Source of the DNA: Pseudomonadota bacterium
GTDB lineage: Bacteria; Pseudomonadota; Alphaproteobacteria; Acetobacterales; Acetobacteraceae
Direction of reading: 5' to 3'
Length of the DNA: 59,847 nucleotides
Assembly (NCBI GenBank): GCA_021781835.1
Contig: JAJXWD010000002.1
Coordinates: 85,288 to 145,134 of the forward strand
Shown here piece by piece: positions 18,001 through 26,903 of this stretch (within the stretch, counting starts at the first letter, position 1; each line of letters starts with the position of its first letter). The notes under the pieces were generated by a model, which saw nothing but the letters and a program-made list of their open reading frames with translations, had not been told where the DNA came from and made no database searches. Position numbers and translations under genes: made by a program.

Positions 18001-19493
18001 GCGGCTTGCGTCTCGTCGGCATTGGGATCGCCCGGCGCGGTGGCCCAGGCCAGCTCGACCAGCGTGATGATCCGCCGCCCCAACCCATCGGTTTGACAGA
18101 CAATCAGCCCCTGCTCCTCGATGAACGAGACCACCCGGCGCGCCCGCCCGGCCGAGCGCGTGCCATAAGCGCGGGCGATGGCGGCATCGGACGGGCACGG
18201 CGTTCCCGCCCGTGCCGCACCCGCGATCATCATGAAAATACCCTGCATATCCTCGGGCAGCAGGGTGGCGCGGGCCAAAACATCGCGCCAGGCCTCGTCT
18301 TCGGCGATTTCGGCGCTGATGCCAGCCCGCGCCCGGGTGAGCATGCGCTTGAAATTATTGAGATCAGGTGCCGCGCTGCCCAGCCCCTCGATGCGGCAGC
18401 GCACGAGAAAATCCTGAAACAACACGCCAATGGGGCGAAATCCGGCTTCGGGGTCGGCCAGCAGGGCGGTGAGAATCCGCTCGATCTTGGCGCGCCGCTC
18501 GGCCTGCTCCTCGGGCGTTGGGGGCAAGGGCAATTCGGGCTCCACTGGCTCGAGCGCCGGGCGCGCCTTCATCAGCTGTTCGAGCAGGTCTGGCGCGGGC
18601 GGGGGCGGCGCGCGGCGGATGGGGCGCAGGGCCTCGGGCGGGGGCGCGGCCAAAATGACCGCGGCGGCATCCTCGGGCGGGGCTTCTGGCAGCGGGGTGA
18701 GACGGGGCGTCGCGTTGCGCGGGCTGGTCGCGGTCGGGCCGATTCGCAGGCCGAGCGGGCGGCGCGACAAAGCCGGGCCGAGCGCCATGAACTGGCCGCG
18801 CTCGAGGTCGCGGAAGGCCTCGGCTTGGCGGCGCTCCATGCCGAGCAAATCGGCGGCGCGGGCCATGTCGATGTCGAGAAAGGTGCGGCCCATGAGGAAA
18901 TTTGAGGCCTCGGCCGCGACATTCTTGGCCAGCTTGGCCAGGCGCTGGGTGGCGATGATGCCAGCTAAGCCGCGCTTGCGCCCCCGGCACATCAGGTTGG
19001 TCATGGCGCCGAGCGAGAGCTTGCGCGCGTCGTCAGAGACCTCGCCCGCGATGGCGGGGGCGAAAAGCTGGGCCTCATCGACCACCACCAGCATCGGGTA
19101 CCAATGTTCGCGCCCGACCTCGAACAGCCCGCCCAGAAACGCCGCCGCCCGGCGGAGCTGGTTTTCGGAATCCAGCCCCTCGAGGTTCAGCACCGCCGAG
19201 ACGCGGTGGCTGCGCGCGCGCTCCCCGGCGAGTTGCAGCGCCTGCTCGGAATGGGCCTCGGCATCGATGACCAGATGGCCGAATTTATCGGCAAGGGTGA
19301 CGAAATCCCCCTCGGGGTCGATGATCGCCTGTTGCACCCAGGCCGCGCTTTGCTCCAGCAGCCGGCGCAGCAAATGCGATTTGCCAGACCCCGAATTGCC
19401 CTGCACGAGCAGGCGGGTGGCCAGCAGCTCCTCCAGATCGAGCGTCGCCGCGCCGCCGCCATTTACCTGCCCAAGTTCAATCGCAACCGTCAT
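17997..19493 (-). CDS. HerA/DUF87-type ATP-binding protein
   Basis: This 498-residue P-loop ATPase has Walker A GNSGSGKSHLL (residues about 33-43), then a family stretch IIDPEGDFVTLADKFGHLVI. Walker B is MLVVVDEAQLFAP and a sensor region reads CRGRKRGLAGIIATQRLAKL. This layout is that of HerA/FtsK-like ATPases. The C-terminal part (about 270-498) is proline-rich and then winged-helix-like. HerA proteins pair with NurA nuclease in archaea, but no nuclease neighbour is present. The role may be DNA translocation or repair; the substrate is unknown. Confidence 0.8.
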   Translation of the reverse strand: MTVAIELGQVNGGGAATLDLEELLATRLLVQGNSGSGKSHLLRRLLEQSAAWVQQAIIDPEGDFVTLADKFGHLVIDAEAHSEQALQLAGERARSHRVSAVLNLEGLDSENQLRRAAAFLGGLFEVGREHWYPMLVVVDEAQLFAPAIAGEVSDDARKLSLGAMTNLMCRGRKRGLAGIIATQRLAKLAKNVAAEASNFLMGRTFLDIDMARAADLLGMERRQAEAFRDLERGQFMALGPALSRRPLGLRIGPTATSPRNATPRLTPLPEAPPEDAAAVILAAPPPEALRPIRRAPPPPAPDLLEQLMKARPALEPVEPELPLPPTPEEQAERRAKIERILTALLADPEAGFRPIGVLFQDFLVRCRIEGLGSAAPDLNNFKRMLTRARAGISAEIAEDEAWRDVLARATLLPEDMQGIFMMIAGAARAGTPCPSDAAIARAYGTRSAGRARRVVSFIEEQGLIVCQTDGLGRRIITLVELAWATAPGDPNADETQAA

Positions 19494-19565
19494 TTTCCGC
19501 CTTCACACGCCCTTCCGCGAGGCCGGCTGCTTACCAACCGGGCCGCCCGGCGTCGAGCCGCAAAG

Positions 19566-20096
19566 TCACGCCCGGTCTTTCAGGCGGTTTCTGAACATGT
19601 TTCGCAGCTTGGCGATTTTGGGGGCGATCACCACCTGGCAATAGCCCGACCAGGGATTGCGGGCGAAGTAATCCTCATGCTCCTTCTCGGCCGGATAGAA
19701 AGCCTCGAGCGGCGCGAGCTGGGTGACGATCTTGCCCCAGACCGGGGTGAAATCGGCGATGGCGGCCTCGGCCGCGGCCCTTTGCGCGGGCGAGGCGTGG
19801 AAAATCACCGAGCGGTATTGCGTGCCGACATCGGCCCCCTGACGGTTGAGCTGGGTGGGGTCGTGAATGGTGAAAAACACTTTCAGCAGGTCGGAATAAG
19901 AGATCACGGTGGGGTCGAATGTCACCTCCACCACTTCGGCATGCCCCGTCTCGCCGGTGCAGACCTGCTTGTAGGTGGGGGTGGGCACATGCCCCCCCGC
20001 ATAGCCCGAGCGCACGAGCGCCACGCCCTTCAGCTCATCATAGGCCGCCTCCAAGCACCAGAAGCAGCCGCCGCCCAAAATCGCGGTTTCAGTCAT
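19566..20096 (-). CDS. msrA: Peptide methionine sulfoxide reductase MsrA
   Basis: MsrA reduces methionine-S-sulfoxide in proteins. The 176-residue product has the catalytic motif GGGCFWCLEA with C11 as the attacking cysteine and C14 close by. The substrate stretch SGYAGGHVPTPTYKQVCTG and FFTIHDPTQLNRQGADVGTQ follow. Its start overlaps the EVE gene stop by eight bases. Confidence 0.97.
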   Translation of the reverse strand: MTETAILGGGCFWCLEAAYDELKGVALVRSGYAGGHVPTPTYKQVCTGETGHAEVVEVTFDPTVISYSDLLKVFFTIHDPTQLNRQGADVGTQYRSVIFHASPAQRAAAEAAIADFTPVWGKIVTQLAPLEAFYPAEKEHEDYFARNPWSGYCQVVIAPKIAKLRNMFRNRLKDRA

Positions 20097-20505
20097 TCAA
20101 CCCTCCCATTTCGCAAATCACCGCCCATTCGGCGGGGGTTACGGGCGAGACCGAGAGGCGCGACTGGCGCACCAGCGCCAGCTCGGTCAGCCGGGGCTCG
20201 GCCTTGATCGCCGCCAGCGTGACCGGCCTTGGCATCGGCTTCACGGCCCGCACATCCACGCACACCCATGGCCCGCCCTCGGCGCTGGGGTCTGGGTAGG
20301 CTTCGCGCACCACCGCGCAGATGCCGACAATCTCCTTGCCGACATTGGAGTGGTAGAAAAAACACGCATCGCCCAGCTTCATGCTGGCCAGGTTTTTCTT
20401 GGCCAGATGGTTGCGCACCCCCGTCCAGGGCTCGACGCCACGGGCCACCTGCTCGGCCCAGGAAAACGCGTCGGGTTCGGATTTGATCAGCCAATATTGT
20501 GTCAT
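20089..20505 (-). CDS. EVE domain-containing protein
   Basis: This 138-residue protein is a single EVE domain (PUA-like fold, THYN1 family), beginning YWLIKSEPDAFSWAEQVARG and containing WTGVRNHLAKKNLASMKLGD and FFYHSN. EVE domains recognise modified bases in DNA or RNA; in many proteobacteria they sit near housekeeping genes as here. It overlaps msrA by eight bases, so the two are co-translated. The exact ligand cannot be told. Confidence 0.92.
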   Translation of the reverse strand: MTQYWLIKSEPDAFSWAEQVARGVEPWTGVRNHLAKKNLASMKLGDACFFYHSNVGKEIVGICAVVREAYPDPSAEGGPWVCVDVRAVKPMPRPVTLAAIKAEPRLTELALVRQSRLSVSPVTPAEWAVICEMGGLND

Positions 20506-20529
20506 GACGACACATTAGAGCCGGATGAT

Positions 20530-20562
20530 ATAAGATGGAATTGCCGCGCGATGGCATCTTAT
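20530..20562. promoter_or_regulatory. Inverted repeat in the EVE-DUF1674 divergent gap
   Basis: ATAAGATG (20530-20537) and CATCTTAT (20555-20562) form an 8-bp inverted repeat with 17 bases between. It sits just upstream of the EVE gene start in the region from which two divergent genes are expressed, so it could be an operator. No hexamer pair was convincing. Confidence 0.3.
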
Positions 20563-20658
20563 GCCTGAAGAGCCCTGGCGCGCCCGGGGCCGGGGCAATG
20601 CATGGCAGGGCCGAGCGGCGCGGCTTCCCAACCACGCGCATTGGCGCCACAAAGACGC

Positions 20659-20817
20659 ATGACCGACGAACCCCCCGACCAGACCAAGCCCGCCGCGGAA
20701 CAAACCCCGCCCAAGCCCCAGCCGCCCAAGCTGCCGCCCGAGATCGGCGGCCCCAAGGGCCCCGAACCCACCCGCTATGGCGATTGGGAGCGCAACGGCC
20801 GCTGTACGGATTTTTAG
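20659..20817 (+). CDS. DUF1674 protein, SdhAF4-like assembly factor
   Basis: The 52-residue product ends with [20 protein letters not shown] followed by NGRCTDF, the family signature of DUF1674 (SDHAF4/Sdh8). Family members help flavinylation and assembly of succinate dehydrogenase. The N-terminus is proline and lysine-rich and probably disordered. The ATG at 20659 is used; the open frame upstream has no conserved residues. The 143 bases that follow show no gene. Confidence 0.85.
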   Translation: MTDEPPDQTKPAAEQTPPKPQPPKLPPEIGGPKGPEPTRYGDWERNGRCTDF

Positions 20818-20960
20818 GGCGGGACGCCCTGAAGCGCCCCCCGCCCTACTCTTGTTTTAGCGATCAATTTTCATTGGTTTAGCTTGAGCCTGCCGACTCA
20901 AAGCCCCCCAATATCGATCCAACCTGAGACAGGCGCCGCGCGGCCCCTGTTTCGTACCGC

Positions 20961-22502
20961 TCAGGGTTTGGTATCGGGATATGTGCTTTCCCAGCCGCCG
21001 CCCAGCGCCTGGTAGAGCGTGACCAGATCCGTGCCCAGCCGCGCCCGCGACTGCGCCTGGTTCACCTGCGCGCCCAGCAGCCCCTGCTGGGCGGTGAGCA
21101 CGGTGAGATAATCGGTCAGCCCTTGCTTGTACTGGTCCTCGGCCAGGCCCAGCGCGGTTTGCGCCTGGGTCACGTCATCGTTCAGCGCGTCCAGCGTGGC
21201 GTGTTCCTGCTCATAATTGGTCAGCGCCACATCCACCTGCGTAAAGGCGGTGAGCACGGTCTTGGCGTAACCGATGGCGGCTTCGCGCTGCTGGGCCTCG
21301 CGCAGCTCCAGCTGTCCGCGCAGCAAGCCGCCCTCGAACAGCGGCAGCGTCACCTCGGGGCCCATGGCGTAGGTGAGCGCGCTCCACTCGTTCAGGTTCT
21401 TGAACTGCAAGGCCTGCAGCGAGGCCGAGGCGCCGAGCGTGAAATCCGGGAAAAACTGCGCCTTGGCAACACCGATTTCGGCGGTGGCGGCGTGCAGATT
21501 GTCGATCGCCTCGCGCACGTCGGGGCGGCGGGTGAGCAGGTCTGAGGGCAGGCCAACCGGCACGGTGGGCGGGGTTACCGGCACGGGGGCGGCGGTGGTC
21601 AGCGCTGGCGGCAGGCCATCGGGCGTCTGGCCCAGCAGCAGGCCGATCTGGGCAACCAGGGCATCGCGCTGGGCGATCAAGCTTGGGAGTTGCGCCTGAA
21701 TGGCAGCGGCCTGGGCCTTGGCGTTGGCAACATCGAGCGCGGTCGTCAGCCCGGCGGCCTGGCGCTCCTGGGTCAGCTGCACGAGCTGGTTGGCGCTATC
21801 CAGATTTTGCTGGGTGATGGCGAGCACCGCCTCGACCCCGCGCAGCTGGATGTAATTGGTGGCGACCCCGGCCTCGACATTAAGCAGCGCGGCGCGCTCG
21901 GCCTCGACCGAGCCACGGGCATTGGCCACCGCCGCCTCGACCGCGCGGCGGTTCTTGCCCCAGAGATCGATGTCATATTGCGCCTGCAGGCCGTATTGGT
22001 AGAGATCGAGCGCGCCGGACGAGATCTGTATCGCCCCGCCGCCCGAGGCGCCCGAGCCGCCATTTGCCGTGCCGCCCGCATTGGTGGAGGCGCCCAACGC
22101 CGAACCGAACAGCGCGAACGGGCCTTTTTGGCTCGGCAGTTCACGCGTGTAGGAGCCGGCCGCGCCGACCGTGGGGTAGAGCGTGGCCCCTTCCATCTCG
22201 GCCTGGGCCTCGGCTTCGCGCACGCGCTGGGTGGCGATCTCCAGATCGAGATTTTGCGCGACGGCCTGGGCTTCGAGCTTGCTCAGCTCCGGATCCTGGA
22301 AGCTGCTCCACCAGGTTGGGTCGACCGCATCGCCCGAAACATAGGGCCGGGCGCTGCCGGGCGCCTGAGCGGTGAAGGCGCCGGGCACGGCCGTGTGGGG
22401 CCGCACAAAGTCAGGCCCCATGGTGCAGCCGGAAAGCACCAGGGCAGCGGAAGCCAGCAACGGAAGACGGATATAAACGGCAGACACGGGGCGAAACTCC
22501 AT
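20961..22502 (-). CDS. NodT-family outer membrane efflux lipoprotein
   Basis: This is the outer-membrane channel of a tripartite pump. The 513-residue product has a lipoprotein signal with lipobox LSGC (mature Cys about residue 27) followed by GPDFVRP, typical of NodT/OprM proteins. Two repeats of the OEP helical-barrel domain follow. Its ATG overlaps the stop of the MFS gene (TAATG), so it is the third gene of the HlyD-MFS-OMF operon. The longer open frame upstream lacks the signal peptide. Confidence 0.93.
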   Translation of the reverse strand: MEFRPVSAVYIRLPLLASAALVLSGCTMGPDFVRPHTAVPGAFTAQAPGSARPYVSGDAVDPTWWSSFQDPELSKLEAQAVAQNLDLEIATQRVREAEAQAEMEGATLYPTVGAAGSYTRELPSQKGPFALFGSALGASTNAGGTANGGSGASGGGAIQISSGALDLYQYGLQAQYDIDLWGKNRRAVEAAVANARGSVEAERAALLNVEAGVATNYIQLRGVEAVLAITQQNLDSANQLVQLTQERQAAGLTTALDVANAKAQAAAIQAQLPSLIAQRDALVAQIGLLLGQTPDGLPPALTTAAPVPVTPPTVPVGLPSDLLTRRPDVREAIDNLHAATAEIGVAKAQFFPDFTLGASASLQALQFKNLNEWSALTYAMGPEVTLPLFEGGLLRGQLELREAQQREAAIGYAKTVLTAFTQVDVALTNYEQEHATLDALNDDVTQAQTALGLAEDQYKQGLTDYLTVLTAQQGLLGAQVNQAQSRARLGTDLVTLYQALGGGWESTYPDTKP

Positions 22503-24016
22503 TATTCCGCCCGCTGGGGCGGCGATCGCAGAAACAATACCACAGGCCACACAAGCACAGCCATGAGCCCGATGACGTGAAATACGTCAAGATAGCTGGC
22601 GAAGCTTGCCTGGCGTTGCAAGAGCGGGGCGATCTGCGCCGCGCTCAAACCATGCAGATTGGCATAAGGGGTGATGGCTTCGGCCAGCCGCTCATGGTGA
22701 AATTGCGTGCGCCAGGCGAGCAGCGTGGTGACAAACGAAACCCCCACCGAACTGCCGATATTGCGCACCTGGTTGAACAAGGCCGCGGCCTCGCCGGACA
22801 GCTCTGGCGGCACGCCGACATAGGAAAGCGCCGAAATGGGGATGAAAATGAACGGCATGGCGATGACCTGGACGATGCGCGCCCAGGAGAGATCCGCGAA
22901 GCTCATGAGCGGCGAGAAATGCGCATCCATCAGCAAGGCCACGCCCATCTGAATGAGCGCGCCCGCCATGAGCAGGCGCGGCGAGACGAACCGCCCCGTG
23001 ATGATGCCCGCCACCGGCATGAGCGAAATGGTGGCCATGCCGCCCAAGGCCAGCGCCTCGCCCGATATGGTGGCGGTGTAGCCCAGCAGCGTCTGGGCCA
23101 TTTGGGGCAAAAGCTGGGTGGAGGCCAGAAACACGAACCCCACCACGAACATGACCAGGCAGCAAACGGCGAAATTGGTGATTTTGAACAGGCGGAAATT
23201 CATCACCGGCTGGGGGTGATGCCATTCCCACACCACCAGCAGGCTCAAGGATATGGCGCAAACCGCCGCCAGCGCGCAGATAAAGGGCGAGGAAAACCCG
23301 TCATCGAGCTCGAATTTATCGAGAAAGATTTGCAGCGTGCCAAACCCGAGCGCGACCAGGGACAGGCCGAGATAGTCAAGCCGCAGCCCGCCCTTGAGCA
23401 GCGCGGCGCGCTCGCGCACCAGCAAGGCGGGCTCGGCCACGAAAATGGCGATGAGGGTGAAGGCGACCAGCCCGATCGGCAGGTTGATGAGAAAAATCCA
23501 GTGCCAGGAAAACGTGTCGGTCAGCCAGCCGCCGATCACCGGCCCGGTGGCGGGGGCGACGATGATGGTGAAGCCGAACAGGGCAAACACCTGGGCGCGT
23601 TTTTCCTGCGGAAAACTGTCGGCCAGCATGGATTGCGCGGCCGGGGCCAGCCCACCGCCGCCCAAACCCTGCATCACCCGCGCGACGATGAGCATGTCGA
23701 GCGAGGTGGACATGGCGCACAGCACCGAGCTGGCGGTGAACAGCACCACGCTGATGAGGTAGAAGCGCTTGCGGCCCAGCACGCGCGCCAGCCAGCCAGA
23801 AATGGGCAGGATAATGGAATTGCTGACCAGATAGGAGGTGAGCACCCAGGTGCTCTCGATCTGGCCGGCGCCGAGCGAACCGGCGATATGGGTGAGCGAG
23901 ACATTGGCGATGGTCGAATCGAGCACCTCCATGAACGGGGCGAGCGAGATCATCACCGCCACCATCCACGGGTTGAACCCGCCCGCCGGCGAGCGCGGCA
24001 GCGCGCTCTGGCTCAC
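22502..24016 (-). CDS. DHA2-family MFS efflux pump (EmrB-like)
   Basis: This 504-residue proton-driven drug exporter has about 14 transmembrane segments. Motif C-like and family stretches are visible: LDSTIANVSLTHIAGSLGAG near residue 34, NSIILPISGWLARVLGRKRF in the loop 2-3 region, and RVMQGLGGGGLAPAAQSML. It sits between the periplasmic adaptor and the outer-membrane channel with overlaps at both ends, indicating a complete EmrAB-TolC type system. The substrate is not known; lipophilic toxins are typical of the family. Confidence 0.93.
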   Translation of the reverse strand: MSQSALPRSPAGGFNPWMVAVMISLAPFMEVLDSTIANVSLTHIAGSLGAGQIESTWVLTSYLVSNSIILPISGWLARVLGRKRFYLISVVLFTASSVLCAMSTSLDMLIVARVMQGLGGGGLAPAAQSMLADSFPQEKRAQVFALFGFTIIVAPATGPVIGGWLTDTFSWHWIFLINLPIGLVAFTLIAIFVAEPALLVRERAALLKGGLRLDYLGLSLVALGFGTLQIFLDKFELDDGFSSPFICALAAVCAISLSLLVVWEWHHPQPVMNFRLFKITNFAVCCLVMFVVGFVFLASTQLLPQMAQTLLGYTATISGEALALGGMATISLMPVAGIITGRFVSPRLLMAGALIQMGVALLMDAHFSPLMSFADLSWARIVQVIAMPFIFIPISALSYVGVPPELSGEAAALFNQVRNIGSSVGVSFVTTLLAWRTQFHHERLAEAITPYANLHGLSAAQIAPLLQRQASFASYLDVFHVIGLMAVLVWPVVLFLRSPPQRAE

Positions 24017-24966
24017 GGGGCGATCCTGACCTCGGGCACCGCCGACATGCCCGGCGCCAGCAGATACTGGCCGATCTTGTCGTCATCGAACACGATCTTC
24101 ACCGGCACGCGCTGCACGATTTTTATGTAATTGCCGGTGGCGTTCTGGGCGGGCAGCAGCGAAAACACCGCGCCGGTGCCGTATTGCACGCTATCCACAT
24201 GGGCCTTGAAGGTAACGCCGGGATAGGCATCCACGGTCACGCTGGCCTTGGCGCCGGGTTTGATGCCGGCGAGCTGGGTCTCTTTGTAATTGGCCGTCAC
24301 CCATACATGGTCGCCCACCAGCGCCATCATCGCGCTGCCCGGCGCCACCACATTGCCGAGCTGCACGGTTTTCATCGCCACATGGCCATCGATGGGCGCG
24401 GTGATGACAGTGTAGGACAAGGCCAGCTTGGCGCTTTCCTCTTGCGCCTTGGCGACGGTAAGCGCGGCGGCGGCGGCCTGCATGTCGGCCTCGGCGGCGG
24501 CGAGCTTGGCCTGCTGGGCATGGATGGCGGCGGTGGCGGCATCCACCTGCAAGCGGGTGGTGGCGCGCGGGTTGACGGTGGTGAAGCGCTTATAATCCTG
24601 CCCGGCCTGGGTCAGGGTGGCGGCGGTCTCCTCGGCCACGGCCTCGGACTGGGCCTGCTGGGCCAAAGCCTGGGCCACGGCGGCCTGGGCGTGGAGCAGC
24701 GCCACCTGCTCGTCGCGGTCATCGAGCCTCACCAGCACCTGGCCGGCGATGACATGCTGGTTGTCGGCCACCTCCACCGCCACCACCCGCCCGGCGATCT
24801 GGGGGGCGATGGTGCAGATCGTGCCGTCTATGGCGGCGTCATCGGTGGTGGCGTAACCGCGGTTCAGCCACCAATAGATGAAAAACGCCAAGCCGATGAG
24901 CGCCAGCACGGCAAACAACATGATGAACGGGCGCGCCGGGCGCGGCGCGGGACTGGCTGGCGGCAA
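24013..24966 (-). CDS. HlyD/EmrA-like periplasmic adaptor protein
   Basis: This adaptor couples the inner-membrane transporter to the outer-membrane channel. It has one N-terminal transmembrane helix (FIMLFAVLALIGLAFFIYWW), the barrel-sandwich half YATTDDAAIDGTICTIAPQI, a coiled-coil hairpin (about 85-170) and the beta-barrel domain with AFVLP-like GDHVWVTANYKETQLAGIKP. The start is uncertain. The TTG at 24966 has AGGGAG placed 6 bases upstream and leaves a 15-residue cytoplasmic tail. An ATG at 24921 and a TTG at 25080 are alternatives. It overlaps the MFS gene by four bases. Confidence 0.88.
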   Translation of the reverse strand: MPPASPAPRPARPFIMLFAVLALIGLAFFIYWWLNRGYATTDDAAIDGTICTIAPQIAGRVVAVEVADNQHVIAGQVLVRLDDRDEQVALLHAQAAVAQALAQQAQSEAVAEETAATLTQAGQDYKRFTTVNPRATTRLQVDAATAAIHAQQAKLAAAEADMQAAAAALTVAKAQEESAKLALSYTVITAPIDGHVAMKTVQLGNVVAPGSAMMALVGDHVWVTANYKETQLAGIKPGAKASVTVDAYPGVTFKAHVDSVQYGTGAVFSLLPAQNATGNYIKIVQRVPVKIVFDDDKIGQYLLAPGMSAVPEVRIAP

Positions 24967-25448
24967 ATCATGTCTCCCTGACGGCCGGCGCACGGATGGG
25001 CTGGTTGCATGGCCCAGCGCGGCCTCGGCCAGTATTAGAGGCCGACATGCCGCGCCAGCGCAAGAGCGCCCGGTGAGCAAGACGTTTCAAATATGTGCCG
25101 GTTGCGTGATTTTGGCGCGGTCCCGCCACCAAAAATTATGGCTTTTGGGCGTAAACCCCCTCGCCCGTCCGGCCAATCGCCGGTTGCGCGGCGGGTTTGG
25201 CCCGTGGCTGGATAAATATAACAAGCCCTTGGCCGGTGGTTTTTACGGCGGGCGGCAACGCGCGCGCGTGGTTTTGGCACGCGAGGCGCTAAACCATTAC
25301 AATCAATTGCTTACAATAAAATTTTATGTGCGGCCCACGGCCGGGGCACCGCATATTGTTCAAAATCAAGATTAATTTTCTCTTGCATCCGATTCGTTTT
25401 TGGTCAGTATTCCCGCCAAGGTTGTGTCGCTCAATAACAGGAACTCCC
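24967..25448. other. Non-coding divergent region between pump operon and unknown gene
   Basis: No conserved reading frame is visible here. The region must hold the promoters of the leftward efflux operon and of the rightward 216-residue gene. AT-rich patches occur at about 25301-25330 and 25365-25385. No repressor gene for the pump lies next to it. Confidence 0.5.
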
Positions 25449-26099
25449 ATGGCCACTCCGACGACCCTTGACGCCCTCGTCAGGCAGAAACTGCGCACCT
25501 GGCCCCAGCACCCGCCCGGACTGGCCGACCATGACATGGGAGCCAGCGGCGCCTGGCTGCGCGCGCGCCCCAACGCCACCACCGATGCCGACCCGCCCTA
25601 CCTGAAAATTCCCGGCACCAACCGCCTGCGCACCATCCCCGATGGGCTGTGGCTCAATTTCGGCGGCACCGCGCATGATCCGTTTGTCGATGTGTTCGCC
25701 ATCGAGGCCTGCGGCTCCTTCTCCAACCTGCTCGACAAACGCTCCCGCTTCGCCCCCTCCATGCATTCGCTGCTCGCCGTCTGCCCGCTGGAGTGGCTGA
25801 TGCAGCCGGTCTCGGCCGCCAACCCCATGCCGCGCTGGCGCTATACCGGCCTGCTGCGCCAGGCGCCGCTCATGCCGCTCATGCTGCCGGTGCGCGATTT
25901 GCGGGTGATGTATGCGCTGCGCCCGCGCCAATATGCCGGGTTCGTGTCAACCCAAATTCCCCACGCGCATGAGTTCTTCGCCCCCATCGAGGCGCTGATC
26001 GGCCCGGAGGGCTGGCAACACCCAACATTGCGCGCCTTTATCGCGCGCACCAGCCCGCGCGCCAATTTCTGGGATTTCGGCAACCTCTCGGCGGCCTGA
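25449..26099 (+). CDS. Hypothetical protein
   Basis: The 216-residue product starts MATPTTLDALVRQKLRTWPQ after an AGGAA ribosome site. I do not recognise the family. It has no signal peptide or membrane helix. It contains FLNFGG-like core segments (LWLNFGGTAHDPFVDVFAIE), a proline-rich middle and a C-terminus NFWDFGNLSAA. Codon usage matches the chromosome and the frame is intact, so it is likely a real gene. It lies about 105 bases before the GntR regulator on the same strand, but the promoter region between them argues for separate transcription. Confidence 0.7.
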   Translation: MATPTTLDALVRQKLRTWPQHPPGLADHDMGASGAWLRARPNATTDADPPYLKIPGTNRLRTIPDGLWLNFGGTAHDPFVDVFAIEACGSFSNLLDKRSRFAPSMHSLLAVCPLEWLMQPVSAANPMPRWRYTGLLRQAPLMPLMLPVRDLRVMYALRPRQYAGFVSTQIPHAHEFFAPIEALIGPEGWQHPTLRAFIARTSPRANFWDFGNLSAA

Positions 26100-26129
26100 T
26101 CCCGCCGCCCACCTGAGGCGGACGGGTTT

Positions 26130-26141
26130 ATTGTTGACAAT
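26130..26141. promoter_or_regulatory. Upstream operator-like palindrome of the GntR gene
   Basis: ATTGTTGACAAT is a palindrome (ATTGT-TG-ACAAT) 64 bases before the regulator start. Its core TTGTTGACAA has the same form as a second site that touches the start codon. TTGACA at 26149-26154 nearby could be a -35 element. FadR-family GntR proteins commonly bind short TTGT/ACAA palindromes. Confidence 0.55.
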
Positions 26142-26192
26142 ATACGGTTTGACAGTTAGGAAAACGGCGATTTGTCGTAGTTTCCACCCATT

Positions 26193-26204
26193 ATTGTCGA
26201 CAAC
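26193..26204. promoter_or_regulatory. Downstream operator-like palindrome at the GntR start
   Basis: ATTGTCGACAAC (core TTGTCGACAA) ends exactly one base before the ATG of the GntR gene. With the copy at 26130-26141 it makes a pair of TTGTNGACAA boxes 63 bases apart. The position predicts autorepression, relieved by a tricarboxylic-acid pathway intermediate; the ligand is inference. Confidence 0.55.
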
Positions 26205-26903
26205 ATGCAAAAAACCCATGTGAGCCTGGCCAGTCTGAGCGCCGAGAGTGAAACGCTCTCGGACCATGTCATGCGCCAAATCCAGTCCGCCATCGTCAAA
26301 GGCGAGATTCAGCCCGGCAGCAAGATTTCCGAGCCCGAGCTGGCGCGGGCCTACGGCATCAGCCGCGGGCCGCTGCGCGAGGCGCTGCACCGCCTCGAGG
26401 GCCAGAAGCTGATTGTGCGCGTGCCCCATGTGGGCGCGCGGGTGGCCTCGCTTTCGCGCGCCGAGCTGGCCGAGCTGTACCAGATCCGCGAATCGCTCGA
26501 GGGGCTGGCCTGCCGCCTGGCCGCCGAGCGGATGACGCCCGAGCAGGTGGAAGCGCTGCGCGAGGTGCTGCGCGAACATGAGCGCGACCAGGCCTTCAAG
26601 GAAGGGCGCGGCTATTACCAGCAGGAAGGCGATTTCGACTTCCATTACCGGATCGTGCAAGGCAGCGGCAACGGCCTGCTCATCCGGCTGCTCTGCGATG
26701 AACTCTACCAGCTCGCGCGCATGTACCGCATCCAATATTCGGCCACGCCCAACCGCCCGGCTCAGGCCTTCGCCGAGCATCACCGCATACTGGACGCCAT
26801 TTCCGACGGCGACGGCGAGCTGGCCGAACTGCTCATGCGCCGCCACATCCGCACCTCCCGCCTCAACATCGAACGCCAAATAAAGCAGGAACCCAGCACA
26901 TGA
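26205..26903 (+). CDS. GntR/FadR-family regulator with FCD domain
   Basis: The 232-residue product has an N-terminal winged helix (residues about 18-85) with ISEPELARAYGISRGPLREA as the recognition helix region. A C-terminal all-helical FCD ligand domain (about 95-220) carries metal or ligand residues in DFDFHYRIVQGSGN and AEHHRIL. It overlaps acnD by four bases (ATGA), so it is the first gene of a regulator-acnD-prpF operon, and it is very likely their local regulator. GntR regulators occupy the same place in many 2-methylcitrate loci. Confidence 0.92.
   Translation: MQKTHVSLASLSAESETLSDHVMRQIQSAIVKGEIQPGSKISEPELARAYGISRGPLREALHRLEGQKLIVRVPHVGARVASLSRAELAELYQIRESLEGLACRLAAERMTPEQVEALREVLREHERDQAFKEGRGYYQQEGDFDFHYRIVQGSGNGLLIRLLCDELYQLARMYRIQYSATPNRPAQAFAEHHRILDAISDGDGELAELLMRRHIRTSRLNIERQIKQEPST

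Noticed and set aside
15966-18905. A 979-codon open frame on the plus strand
   Set aside because: It is antisense to tsf, rpsB and the HerA-like gene and crosses their leaders and hairpins. It is a shadow of strongly biased codons.
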